DNA of 64,000 bases from OLB6 sp964620125. Its GTDB lineage: Bacteria; Bacteroidota; Ignavibacteria; Kapaibacteriales; Kapaibacteriaceae. This document shows, one piece after another, positions 18,724 to 27,668 of this stretch; the first letter of the stretch is position 1, and each line of letters begins with the position of its first letter. Where the stretch lies: assembly GCA_964620125.1 (NCBI GenBank), contig CAZUGQ010000007.1, forward strand, positions 45,100-109,099, in the 5' to 3' direction. Below the pieces are notes generated by a model that made no database searches, was not told the DNA's origin, and saw only the letters and a list, made by a program, of their open reading frames with translations. The position numbers were made by a program, and so were the translations under genes.

Positions 18724-20196
18724 ATGAAATGTCTCGTGATTGGTTCAGGTTTTGGCGGGCTCACCGCTGCCCTTCGACTCCTGGCGAAAGGGTACGAGGT
18801 GCAGATTCTTGAACGTCGCGACAAACCCGGTGGCCGTGCATACGTGTACGAGCAGGACGGTTTTGTTTTCGATGGTGGTCCCACGATCATCACTGCACCT
18901 TGGCTTATCCACCAGCTCTTTGAACTGTTCAGCGTTTCCACGGCTGATTACGTGGAGCTTGTACCGATTGACCCATTCTATAACGTGAGGTTTGAAGACG
19001 GAACGGTATTCAGATACAATGGCAAGCGAGAAGATGTTCTTGCACAGGTTGCCAGCTTCAACAAGGCTGACGTTGAAGGTTACAGTACGTTCTATGAAAA
19101 GACTGCCGACATCTTTCGTGCTGGCTTCAATCTCATTGATCAGCCATTCACGACTCTTGGCTCTATGCTCAGGGTCTTGCCAGATCTTGTTCGTTTACGC
19201 AGTGACCGCAGCGTAGCATCGTTCGTGAACTCACACATCAAAGATCATCGGTTGCGGCAGGTGTTCAGTTTCCACCCGCTTCTTGTTGGAGGTAATCCCT
19301 TTCGCACTACGAGCATCTATGCTCTCATTCACCGTTTGGAACAAGAGTGGGGCGTGTGGTTTGCCAAGGGTGGAATGGGAGCATTGGTGCGAGCACTAGT
19401 TCGGCTGTTCCAAGATCACGGAGGAGTAATCACCTACAATGCTCATGTTCGCCAGATTAACGTAGAGAGTAATGTTGCAAATGGCGTATGGCTAGAGGAT
19501 GGTTCATTTATACCTGCCAACGCAGTAATCAGCAACGCCGATGTTGCAACAACCTATTTGCGGCTTGTTCCGCAAGAGTACCGACGTCGCAACTCAGATG
19601 CTCGAATCAAACGACTGCGATACAGCATGAGTTTGTTTGTGCTGTATTTCGGTACGAATCGGACATACGACACGATTGCACATCACGAGATTCTGATGGG
19701 TCCGCGGTACAAGGAACTACTGGAGGACATCTTTACGCGCAAGGTACTGGCTGATGACTTTTCGCTCTACCTGCACCGCCCAACCGCTACCGACCCTTCC
19801 TTAGCTCCTCCTGGCTGTGATGCTTGGTATGTTCTCTCGCCAGTACCACATTTGGAGAGCGGCACGGATTGGTCTGTTATGGCGCCAGTATACAAGGAGA
19901 GGATACTGCAGTATCTGGAAGAACGATACCTTCCTGACCTGCGAAGTCACATTGTAACGCAGCATTACATCGACCCGATTCACTTCGAGACTACATTACA
20001 ATCATACTTGGGTAGCGCATTCAGTGTTGAGCCAGTCCTCACGCAGAGTGCGTGGTGGCGTCCGCACAACAAGAGTGAAGATGTTGACAGGCTGTACTTC
20101 GTTGGAGCAGGTACACATCCGGGGGCTGGACTTCCAGGTGTAATGAGCAGTGGTGCCATTGTAGCCAGACTCATTTCCGAGGAATTGTCGCGCTAA
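18724..20196 (+). CDS. crtI: Phytoene desaturase family oxidoreductase
   Basis: 490 residues, the usual CrtI length. The N-terminal FAD motif GSGFGGLTAALRLLAKGYEV (residues about 7-26) with ERRDKPGGRA, the FDGGPTIIT block and the C-terminal LYFVGAGTHPGAGLPGVMSSG signature (about 459-479) identify the carotenoid desaturase family. It would introduce double bases of unsaturation into phytoene or a related polyene in carotenoid synthesis. No phytoene synthase (crtB) or other carotenoid gene is in the window. The 3' end overlaps the convergent ccmB-like gene by 4 bases. An alternative is a CrtI-like desaturase or CrtD acting on another carotenoid. Confidence 0.9.
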   Translation: MKCLVIGSGFGGLTAALRLLAKGYEVQILERRDKPGGRAYVYEQDGFVFDGGPTIITAPWLIHQLFELFSVSTADYVELVPIDPFYNVRFEDGTVFRYNGKREDVLAQVASFNKADVEGYSTFYEKTADIFRAGFNLIDQPFTTLGSMLRVLPDLVRLRSDRSVASFVNSHIKDHRLRQVFSFHPLLVGGNPFRTTSIYALIHRLEQEWGVWFAKGGMGALVRALVRLFQDHGGVITYNAHVRQINVESNVANGVWLEDGSFIPANAVISNADVATTYLRLVPQEYRRRNSDARIKRLRYSMSLFVLYFGTNRTYDTIAHHEILMGPRYKELLEDIFTRKVLADDFSLYLHRPTATDPSLAPPGCDAWYVLSPVPHLESGTDWSVMAPVYKERILQYLEERYLPDLRSHIVTQHYIDPIHFETTLQSYLGSAFSVEPVLTQSAWWRPHNKSEDVDRLYFVGAGTHPGAGLPGVMSSGAIVARLISEELSR

Positions 20197-20870
20197 TCAA
20201 GCCACACGTACTCGAAAACGAATGCGCTAATGATTGTTACCAGGCCACTGTAAACGAACATCAGAACAAGGTTTGGGAGAGACTCCTGCAGATCGAACCC
20301 GGCCAAGGAGAGCAGCATACTTCTGGTACCTAGCAACAGGATTGGTACGAGGATTGGGAAGCCAAGCACGGGTAGAATCGGTGAGCGAGCGCCTGCTTTT
20401 GCAATGATTGCACTAACGATGGTAAGCACACATGCCAGCCCAACACTGCCCAACAGTACTACCGCAATAAGTCCTGCAAATGATCCTGGAACAAAACCAG
20501 AAACGAACACCAACATCAGCAGTGTGGCTAATACATTGGCGCCAACACTCAGTAGAATGTTCGTAAGCAGTTTGCCCCCAAACACTGCAAGAGGTGTGCT
20601 ATTGATTCGCAGGAATAATGCCGTGCCCCTCTCTTCTTCGGTAAGGAAGCTTCTGCCAAGTCCGGTCATTGCTGTAAACATCATGATGATCCACAGCAAC
20701 GCCACCGTGAGTGGCGGCGGAAGTGGCTCGTCTGCAACACTGAACACAACAAGGGAAACAGCCGTTATCACAAACAGCAGTAGTGCTGTGATTCCGTACC
20801 GTGTTCTGAGTTCGGAGCGGACGTCCTTGGCCGTAACTGCCAGAAGTCTGCGTATGGAGGTTGCCAGCAT
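20193..20870 (-). CDS. ccmB: CcmB-like heme exporter permease
   Basis: 225 residues with six predicted membrane helices. The pattern LAVTAKDVRSELRTRYG, then FTAMTGLGRSFLTEEERGTAL and the late LGFPILVPILLLGTRSM matches CcmB, the permease of the CcmAB ABC transporter for cytochrome c maturation. It sits 15 bases after the DUF58 gene, as the last gene of the MoxR operon. No ccmA, ccmC or ccmE is in the window, so its partner must be elsewhere, or the gene has been recruited to another role (inference). Confidence 0.85.
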   Translation of the reverse strand: MLATSIRRLLAVTAKDVRSELRTRYGITALLLFVITAVSLVVFSVADEPLPPPLTVALLWIIMMFTAMTGLGRSFLTEEERGTALFLRINSTPLAVFGGKLLTNILLSVGANVLATLLMLVFVSGFVPGSFAGLIAVVLLGSVGLACVLTIVSAIIAKAGARSPILPVLGFPILVPILLLGTRSMLLSLAGFDLQESLPNLVLMFVYSGLVTIISAFVFEYVWLD

Positions 20871-20885
20871 GTGTTCGATGGCAGA

Positions 20886-22220
20886 CTAGATCAGTCCGCG
20901 CGTTTTGAGTTCCAGATATCGATCAATTGAAGCGATGCTGAGTTGTGTTGGGGCTGCAAGTACACAGTGTATGCCACGGTGCCGAAGTTCCATGGCAATG
21001 TCACGCTTTTGCTGAAGAAAGTCGCGAGCTACTGTTCTCTTATAGACGTCTTCGATCGTTGCAGCACGAGAGGCTGCAAGTGCTCGAACTTCGACATTCT
21101 CGAAAATGACTACAACAAGAACATGCCGTGTTGCAATGAGCTGGAAGTATGGCAGCCTGCGGTGCAATGCACTCATCGAGTCTATGTTGGTAAACAACAT
21201 CACCAATGACCGATGGCGCAGTGAAGTTCGAATGCGCAGCACCAGATGCTCATCATTGGTTTCTTCAAAGTCTGTCTGCAATGCATACAACGTTTCATTT
21301 ATCTGAACGATCTGTTCAGGCTTGCTTCCCGGGGTAACCATCGAACTACCATGAGCACCATAGGTTATCAACCCTGCTCTGTCGTGCTTCTTGATAACCA
21401 CGTTGCTAAAGGCCAGTGCTGCGTTTATAGCATAGTCCAACGACGTCATCCCGTCAAACGGTGCTCGCATGATACGGCCGGTATCAAGCACCGCTACAAC
21501 GTCCTGCGACCGTTCATCCTGATACTGGTTTACCATCAGGTTCCCACTGCGTGCTGTGGCTTTCCAGTTTAAGGACCGTACGTCGTCACCACTTACATAG
21601 TTCTTGATCTTCTCGAAATCCATGGTGTGACCGAGTCTGCGCAAACGTCGCTGACCATGTTTGACGAGACGGTTGGAGAAGGCATGGAGTTCAGCTTTTC
21701 TCATCACGGTAACCGAAGGATACACCTTGCATTCGTGATCGGCATCCCACCGAAACCGTCGCTCGACCAAACCCAAAGGTCCTTTAACGAACACGTTTAC
21801 CGCGCCGAAGGAGTATACACCACGTTCGACCGGCCGAACCGAGTATGATACATCGCGCTCCTGTCCACCATCTAGCCGAACGTGGAGATGAAAGTCGCGC
21901 TCCTGAAACTGAATCGGAAGCTCATCAACAACCGATGCAGTAATCGTTGAGGGATAAAGGCTTTTGAGGCGTATGCGCACAATATTTGGTTCACCATTAT
22001 TCAACCGTTCTTCCAATCTTCTTCTTGCGTGAACCATTCGCCCCTTACTCCAGAGCCACGTGGTGTCAATAAGGATGGCGATGGTAAACAGAACGAGGGC
22101 TGCGAGCGTAACTGGATACAACACATTCACCCACACGGACAGTACTGCCGGAACGCTAAGTCCGAACAGTATGATGTACGCACGTGGTGTTAGAAACCAG
22201 CCTTTCCAAAAGGAAATCAT
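20886..22220 (-). CDS. DUF58 domain-containing protein
   Basis: 444 residues. Two hydrophobic helices at the N-terminus (about 12-30 and 36-55) anchor a cytoplasmic or periplasmic domain. The DUF58 signature GDDVRSLNWKATARSGNLMVNQYQ is in the middle, followed by a von Willebrand-A-like fold (VVAVLDTGRIM with the metal-site Asp). DUF58 proteins are typically encoded next to MoxR ATPases and are thought to be their clients or partners. The ATG overlaps the MoxR stop by 4 bases, so translation is probably coupled. Confidence 0.92.
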   Translation of the reverse strand: MISFWKGWFLTPRAYIILFGLSVPAVLSVWVNVLYPVTLAALVLFTIAILIDTTWLWSKGRMVHARRRLEERLNNGEPNIVRIRLKSLYPSTITASVVDELPIQFQERDFHLHVRLDGGQERDVSYSVRPVERGVYSFGAVNVFVKGPLGLVERRFRWDADHECKVYPSVTVMRKAELHAFSNRLVKHGQRRLRRLGHTMDFEKIKNYVSGDDVRSLNWKATARSGNLMVNQYQDERSQDVVAVLDTGRIMRAPFDGMTSLDYAINAALAFSNVVIKKHDRAGLITYGAHGSSMVTPGSKPEQIVQINETLYALQTDFEETNDEHLVLRIRTSLRHRSLVMLFTNIDSMSALHRRLPYFQLIATRHVLVVVIFENVEVRALAASRAATIEDVYKRTVARDFLQQKRDIAMELRHRGIHCVLAAPTQLSIASIDRYLELKTRGLI

Positions 22221-23152
22221 CGAGGAACGTCCAGTGAGCGAAGTATGTCGCCGATAACGAGATCAGATGAAAATCCTTCGAGCTCACGTTCAGGCGCAAC
22301 TTGCACTCGATGCCGGAGTACGGGCTTGGCAACTGCTTGCACATCGTCGGGCAGCACAAAGGTTCTCCCTTCCAGAGCTGCTCGAGCCTTTGCCGACATC
22401 AACATGCCAATGCTTGCTCGGGGGGAGGCCCCAAGATCGAGGGATGGTGTGTTGCGTGTTGCTTGGGTTATCGAAGCCACATACCCGATGATGCTGTCTT
22501 CAACTACAACATTCTTCACACTCTGCCGAAGTGCTGCTAACTGATCAAGGCCGAGGATTGGACTGATGCTGTTTACGTCAGGCGCCGTACCTACAATGTG
22601 ATGGCGACGCAGGATCTCCACTTCTTCATTAACATCCGGATACGTTACAACAACCTTCATGAGGAATCGATCAAGCTGTGCCTCGGGTAAGCGATACGTT
22701 CCTTCCTGTTCTATCGGATTCTGGGTTGCAATCACCATGAAAGGAGATGGCAGAAGATGGGTTGCGCCGTCAACACTAATCTGTCGCTCTTCCATTGCCT
22801 CGAAAAGTGCGCTCTGCGTTTTAGCCGGCGCCCTGTTGATCTCGTCTGCAAGAACAAGGTTTGCGAATACCGGTCCTTTGCGAAAGTGAAATTCCAGCGT
22901 TCGCGGGTCGAATACGCTTGTGCCAATGATGTCGGCTGGCATAAGGTCTGGTGTAAACTGGATTCGCGTGAACGTGCAATCAAGGAGTCTTGCTGTTAAC
23001 CGCGCTGCAAGTGTCTTTGCAACACCCGGAACACCTTCTAGCAAGACGTGACCGTTGGAGAGCATGGCAATGAGCAGGTGATCAATCAGATCGGACTGAC
23101 CAACGATGATCCGGCTTACCTGCTCACGAAACGTGGTGATAGTGTCTTGCAT
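22217..23152 (-). CDS. MoxR family AAA+ ATPase
   Basis: 311 residues, typical MoxR length. Walker A is GVPGVAKT (residues about 40-47), Walker B LVLADEINRAPAKTQ (about 99-112), sensor 1 MVIATQNPIEQEG, and the C-terminal lid contains PRASIGMLMSAKARA. MoxR ATPases act as chaperones that assemble or activate VWA-domain partners; here the DUF58 protein encoded directly downstream is the likely partner. It lies in the middle of the minus-strand DUF4129/DUF4350 operon. Confidence 0.95.
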   Translation of the reverse strand: MQDTITTFREQVSRIIVGQSDLIDHLLIAMLSNGHVLLEGVPGVAKTLAARLTARLLDCTFTRIQFTPDLMPADIIGTSVFDPRTLEFHFRKGPVFANLVLADEINRAPAKTQSALFEAMEERQISVDGATHLLPSPFMVIATQNPIEQEGTYRLPEAQLDRFLMKVVVTYPDVNEEVEILRRHHIVGTAPDVNSISPILGLDQLAALRQSVKNVVVEDSIIGYVASITQATRNTPSLDLGASPRASIGMLMSAKARAALEGRTFVLPDDVQAVAKPVLRHRVQVAPERELEGFSSDLVIGDILRSLDVPR

Positions 23153-23169
23153 GGTGATGGTGGATTAGT

Positions 23170-24378
23170 TCAGATTGACGTTGCAGAGAAGAATGTGTGG
23201 ATGTCGGCGTGTGCTGACTTAAGCTCGGCGTCTGATACCTTGTTGTGTACTGATCTCTGAGCCAGCGTAACCAGCCGCAGAACAACGTCGGGTGCAACAC
23301 CGGAGGAAGCACTCACCATTTTGGCAATGTGGTTAGGATCACCGTCTACTGGGAGCCTGAGCTTTCTTGTTACATGTTTTCTAAACTGTGCTGCGATTCG
23401 GCTCAGGATAGCCGCATGATCCTTTCGCAGCCAATACAACGATGTGATGCTGTCGAGGAAGTCGAGGGTTGTGTTCACAATCGGAGGCTTGCTCGGGATG
23501 GCACGCTGCCTCCTCTTCCCAGCAACAATGAGGTACATGCCCAAGCCCCCTAACAGAATCAAGTATGCAAGCATAAGGCCTTTGTGAGACTTCAGGTAGC
23601 TGAGTGGTGCTAGTTGCTCAGATGCTTGCATTGGTTTGTAATGTTCATCCCAGTAGACGACACCCTCTGGCATATAGCTCAGCACTGCCATCGAGCTGTG
23701 CCAAAGTTCATCGTACAACAATCCATAGTTGGTGAACAACTGCGGGGCCGAGCATAGTAGGAGCTGTCCTTTGCCGTAGGTCTTGCGAGCTGCAACAGTG
23801 CTACCTTCAGGATAGACCTTATTGATGATAGCACGCCATCCTGCTTCCAGAGGTTGATACTCGTAACTTCGCCCAACGCTGTCGTACGTCGTCACCCGTT
23901 TCTCTGAGAACGTGTATCGGAATCCTGGTGCACTGGAGTGTTCGGTAAGAATGCGGCTGGGGTATCGTGCGTCAAACAGAGGAAAGGCACCTGTGTAGAT
24001 GTAAGAGTCGTCAATCTCACACGCGTCCAATATGGTGTCTGCAAACGTGATTGCGCTTAGGATAATCGTACTTCCGCGATCGAGAAGTGTGAACATCGCA
24101 TCAAGGCTAGCGTCGTCAAGCTCTAGATGGTCCGTGGCAAGCAAGAGGATCACTGGACCCGTGGTCTTCCGGCTCAACTGGTCCAGTGTACCCGTAGATA
24201 CGGTAACAGTACGATTGTGCTGATACCGAAGCCATTCAACAACTGCCTTGGATCCGTAAGGTGCCTTGCTTGTTGACCTGAAATCTGGATAAAACTTATC
24301 TGCATCCTGCAACTGTACTCGCATGAGTATTAGAAACACGATAAGCAAAACGGCCAATATCCAACCGATCCTGTTCAT
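23170..24378 (-). CDS. DUF4350 domain-containing membrane protein
   Basis: 402 residues from the ATG at 24378. The open frame runs back to 24468, but that would overlap the upstream gene heavily and displace the N-terminal membrane helix (about 4-21). A second membrane helix lies at about 252-275. The extracytoplasmic part between them has the DUF4350 pattern (SKAPYGSKAVVEWLRY, LLATDHLELDD, LDRGSTIILSA), which is thought to be a GATase-like fold. The start overlaps the upstream DUF4129 stop (ATGA). Function unknown; association with MoxR/DUF58/DUF4129 is a known conserved arrangement. Confidence 0.82.
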   Translation of the reverse strand: MNRIGWILAVLLIVFLILMRVQLQDADKFYPDFRSTSKAPYGSKAVVEWLRYQHNRTVTVSTGTLDQLSRKTTGPVILLLATDHLELDDASLDAMFTLLDRGSTIILSAITFADTILDACEIDDSYIYTGAFPLFDARYPSRILTEHSSAPGFRYTFSEKRVTTYDSVGRSYEYQPLEAGWRAIINKVYPEGSTVAARKTYGKGQLLLCSAPQLFTNYGLLYDELWHSSMAVLSYMPEGVVYWDEHYKPMQASEQLAPLSYLKSHKGLMLAYLILLGGLGMYLIVAGKRRQRAIPSKPPIVNTTLDFLDSITSLYWLRKDHAAILSRIAAQFRKHVTRKLRLPVDGDPNHIAKMVSASSGVAPDVVLRLVTLAQRSVHNKVSDAELKSAHADIHTFFSATSI

Positions 24379-25004
24379 ACATGGTGCCGAATAGTGGCAC
24401 GAACGGCATCGAAGGCTTGCTGTGCACGGTGAAAGTCGGCCATGCTTACCTGTTCCAGTCCATACCACGCTGACTGGAACATTCGGACTGCCTGCCGATA
24501 GGAATCGCCGAAAGCAGTTCCAGCGAGATCTCGAACGTATTCTGCATCGGTTCTTTCCGGTCGGAAGTTGATCATCCCAAGGTCCTTGAGCTCTGAGAGC
24601 GTTCGACGATATAGAAGTCGAATTGCAAGCCTGTAGTTGCCATCATTCACGGCAACCCCGATCAGTCGATCGAGGTCCTCTGGTGCTTCAAGTTGTTCTT
24701 CCTGCACAAGGGCAAGCCTAGAACCTGATGATGCAAACAGTCCCTGTTTTCGGGACTTCATGATAAAGAGAATCACGAGTGTGAGAACGCCAACGACGAT
24801 GATGAAGCCCACCAGATCGGGGAGTCCATTGAAATCGCCATCGAAGAGTTCGGCAATCCAATGCTGCAACCAATCGAACAGTTTGTCCATCGCGCTCTCA
24901 CCACCCTTTTTAAGGATGTATTTGTACGAAGGGTCATCAAGCATGGCATCTTGCCACGCTCGCTGTACGATTGGATCAGCAGCAATGATTGTATCAGGCT
25001 TCAT
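24375..25004 (-). CDS. DUF4129 domain-containing membrane protein
   Basis: 209 residues. A single membrane helix lies at about 63-81 (LVGFIIVVGVLTLVILFIM). The C-terminal domain has the DUF4129 pattern: NYRLAIRLLYRRTLSELKDLGMI, then RTDAEYVRDLAG and AWYGLEQVSMADF. DUF4129 commonly occurs at the C-terminus of transglutaminase-like membrane proteins and in MoxR operons. There is a gap of only 8 bases to the upstream membrane-protein gene and a 4-base overlap with DUF4350. Confidence 0.85.
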   Translation of the reverse strand: MKPDTIIAADPIVQRAWQDAMLDDPSYKYILKKGGESAMDKLFDWLQHWIAELFDGDFNGLPDLVGFIIVVGVLTLVILFIMKSRKQGLFASSGSRLALVQEEQLEAPEDLDRLIGVAVNDGNYRLAIRLLYRRTLSELKDLGMINFRPERTDAEYVRDLAGTAFGDSYRQAVRMFQSAWYGLEQVSMADFHRAQQAFDAVRATIRHHV

Positions 25005-25012
25005 GGCATGGT

Positions 25013-25909
25013 TCAGGCAGGATGAGAACCAGGATCGATCAGAGCTAGTCTGCGACCAAGCTCGACACCTTCAATACGTTCGCTATGCTGATAGTAGAGC
25101 ACGGCATGGGATATGTAGGTTATGAAGCTTGCGAATACCAAAAGTATGGGGATGGCAATCGCAGCCACACCGGCAAGTATTGGCACAACCGGACCAAGCT
25201 CAGTAGTTGGAAGGATTGAGAGAGTACCAATGGACAGAATAGTTCCTGGTATCATCAGCGACAGCAGTAGTGCTGCCTGCGCCAGCCCAACAACCAGAAT
25301 GATGCCAAACGAGTACCACCAACGATCCTTAATCAGAACAAAGACGCGCGATAGCGCTTTGCCTACATCGGCATCTTCTGCAACGACGGTAAATGCCAGC
25401 AACCCGAGCGGCACGGAAAGGTATATACCAGGTAGATAGAAGAACTGTGTTGCAATGTTGATCATGATGGCTGATGCGGCGGCGGCAAAGAATGTTCGCC
25501 AGAAATACTTACCAATCGCTGAGCGGAGCCATTCATAATCAGGATAAGAGCCTTGTTCTGCATAGTGTTTTACCGCAAGGTAAACGATGCACATCTGCAA
25601 GGCAGAGCCAGCTGATAGTGCTATCAATGCTAAGAGCAGACCTATGATAATGCCAGGCAGCGAGGATAGAAATGTGTCCGAATACATAGGCGACCACTCA
25701 TTATTCCCACCATATTGGTCGGCTATCATGCCAAAGAATTCGGAAAACAAGAAGGCCGTTGCAACCGCGCCGATGATAAGCCAGGGAGCACAAATGCGAA
25801 CGGTTGCACGCATCATTGGCTTGAAACCGCTTCTCGCAACCTCGAATATTACTGTGATCGTGTCAGAAAATGACCGAACCTCTCTAAGCCGATACTCTTC
25901 GATCGCCAT
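25013..25909 (-). CDS. Multi-pass membrane protein of the MoxR cluster
   Basis: 298 residues from the ATG at 25909; the upstream extension of the open frame to 26050 lies within the SpoIIM-like gene. About six long hydrophobic segments are seen (for example WLIIGAVATAFLFSEFFGMI and IIIGLLLALIALSAGSALQM), with a long acidic loop after the first. This is the position usually occupied by a membrane protein of unknown function in MoxR-DUF58-SpoIIM-RDD clusters. It overlaps the upstream SpoIIM-like gene by 26 bases. I do not recognise a specific family. Confidence 0.75.
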   Translation of the reverse strand: MAIEEYRLREVRSFSDTITVIFEVARSGFKPMMRATVRICAPWLIIGAVATAFLFSEFFGMIADQYGGNNEWSPMYSDTFLSSLPGIIIGLLLALIALSAGSALQMCIVYLAVKHYAEQGSYPDYEWLRSAIGKYFWRTFFAAAASAIMINIATQFFYLPGIYLSVPLGLLAFTVVAEDADVGKALSRVFVLIKDRWWYSFGIILVVGLAQAALLLSLMIPGTILSIGTLSILPTTELGPVVPILAGVAAIAIPILLVFASFITYISHAVLYYQHSERIEGVELGRRLALIDPGSHPA

Positions 25910-26864
25910 TGACAGACCTATTGATGATTGTTCGAGGAAGAACGACAACGTACCAGATAACCAATGCTGCTGAGCCCACGATGATACCAGCATTGAGCAA
26001 GGGTGATAAACCGTAGAGACGAGTAACGAAGCTCTCGAGAACAGCGGCAAGGAACAACAGCGGAACCATACCCAACGCTACGAGCGTTGCCGTTCGGATG
26101 CCACGAATGAAGGCTTCTCTGCGTGGATAGGTGCCCGGATGAAGAACGGCATGAGTAACTCTGATGGCTGCCGCTCCTCCAACAACGATAGAGGAAAGTT
26201 CGAGCGTGCCATGGATCCATATTCCCAGTGTAGCCGTTGCCAACTGATTGTACTGGGCAAAGAGACCATGGAAACAACCAACCATCACGGCATTCGGGAT
26301 AAGAAGGTATGCCGCACCAACCACTGGTATCAAGCCGAGACCAACAGATCGAAGAAGGATCATGATATTGTTCAATGCAATGTAGAACAACATCTCCACG
26401 GGATCGGTCCTGCCATACACAGCCAGGGTTTCACCAGACTTGATGTTGGCAATGGTCATGTCTACGTAGAAGTCACCGAGTATGCTTCGAGCCAGATCCT
26501 CGTTCTGACTGCCAGCAACGAAACCAAGGGTGCATCCAAGTACAAAAACGACTGTAGAGATCAGCAGGTGAGGCCGCACCTCGTACATAGCCTTGGGAAC
26601 TTCGTAAAAGCATACCTGCCGCAAGCGGTGCTGCCGCAGCCTTTGGTTCCGGGAGATGGCCTCGTGCACCTTTCTGGACATTGCATTTAAGTACAACAAC
26701 GTTTGTGAACCGGGGAACTGTGCACGGGCAAAGGCAAGGTCGTCCATAAGCTGTACATAGGCTCCGGCCATCTCTTGAGCGTTGCATGCATCCGGCTTGT
26801 TTACAATCTCCTCGAATGCCTTCCATCGCTCTTGATTTTTTCTAATGAACGTCACTTCTCGCAT
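25884..26864 (-). CDS. SpoIIM-like (stage II sporulation protein M family) membrane protein
   Basis: 326 residues from the ATG at 26864 (the longer frame starts with TTG). The N-terminal MREVTFIRKNQERWKAFE region and the helical arm are typical, followed by five or so membrane helices with GLGLIPVVGAAYLLIPNAVMVG and HGTLELSSIVVGGAAA, which is the conserved HGxxE core of the SpoIIM/DUF95 family. In non-sporulating bacteria these proteins occur with MoxR, DUF58 and RDD proteins. It is the first gene of the minus-strand operon and is divergent from the RDD gene, 67 bases away. Confidence 0.88.
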   Translation of the reverse strand: MREVTFIRKNQERWKAFEEIVNKPDACNAQEMAGAYVQLMDDLAFARAQFPGSQTLLYLNAMSRKVHEAISRNQRLRQHRLRQVCFYEVPKAMYEVRPHLLISTVVFVLGCTLGFVAGSQNEDLARSILGDFYVDMTIANIKSGETLAVYGRTDPVEMLFYIALNNIMILLRSVGLGLIPVVGAAYLLIPNAVMVGCFHGLFAQYNQLATATLGIWIHGTLELSSIVVGGAAAIRVTHAVLHPGTYPRREAFIRGIRTATLVALGMVPLLFLAAVLESFVTRLYGLSPLLNAGIIVGSAALVIWYVVVLPRTIINRSVNGDRRVSA

Positions 26865-26931
26865 TATTGCTCCCAAGGCAAATGTACTCTGTGACTCTCA
26901 CGCTAACTTGGTACAATCTTTGGAATACAAC

Positions 26932-27657
26932 ATGTCAACTCTCGGTATCACCACAACGCAGAATGTTGTTATCGAAGTCGAATCGGCTTCAGTTCTTCAC
27001 CGTGCTGGCGCGTGGGCAGTCGATGGGTTTATCCTAATTGTCGGATTGATTTTCTTGTCCTTCGTTGTTTATGCTACCAACAACGTTGTGTCCGACGATT
27101 TCTATCCCTGGGCCTTCTATCTCCTCCTGTGGATTTTTTATCCCTTGCTCTTTGAATCGATGATGGAGGGACAAACACCCGGAAAACGCCTCATGGGAAT
27201 TAAGGTGACGATGCTTGATGGATCCAGGCCAACCTTTGGGGCATACTTCATGCGGTGGCTGATTGGACTGTTCGAGATTGGCTTCACGACGGGTGCTCTT
27301 GCCTTCCTTGTTGTGCTGTTCAGTAAGTACAGTCAGCGATTGGGCGACATGGCCGCGGGAACAACGGTAGTGCGAGTAAAACCTGCCGTTTCATTGTCAA
27401 CGCTCATGATGGAAGTGGATGTGGACCGTACCAAAGCCCCCTATCCAGAAGCCATGAATCTCACTGACACGGAGGTGCAGGTTTTACGAGATGTTCTACT
27501 GGCACGGCAGCGAGGGATGTCGTCGCAACGAGCTATGGAACTGTTGTACGATGCGGTAGGCATCGTGGAACGTAAGCTCGGAGTGAAGAACTCGACCCTA
27601 CCGGAGAGCTTTCTGGCCGAAGTGATACGTTCTTACGGCATCATGCACGCGCGGTAA
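26932..27657 (+). CDS. RDD family membrane protein
   Basis: 241 residues from the ATG at 26932; the frame is open from 26845 but that part overlaps the divergent gene. The RDD signature is clear: HRAGAWAVDGFILIVGLIF (first helix), a second and third hydrophobic segment, then GQTPGKRLMGIKVTMLDG and QRLGDMAAGTTVVRV. RDD proteins are small membrane proteins, some of them ion antiporters. The C-terminal about 90 residues are soluble and helical. The RDD gene is the usual divergent neighbour of SpoIIM in this cluster. AGCCCCCT occurs at 27435-27442. Confidence 0.9.
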   Translation: MSTLGITTTQNVVIEVESASVLHRAGAWAVDGFILIVGLIFLSFVVYATNNVVSDDFYPWAFYLLLWIFYPLLFESMMEGQTPGKRLMGIKVTMLDGSRPTFGAYFMRWLIGLFEIGFTTGALAFLVVLFSKYSQRLGDMAAGTTVVRVKPAVSLSTLMMEVDVDRTKAPYPEAMNLTDTEVQVLRDVLLARQRGMSSQRAMELLYDAVGIVERKLGVKNSTLPESFLAEVIRSYGIMHAR

Positions 27658-27668
27658 CCTGCACTTGG

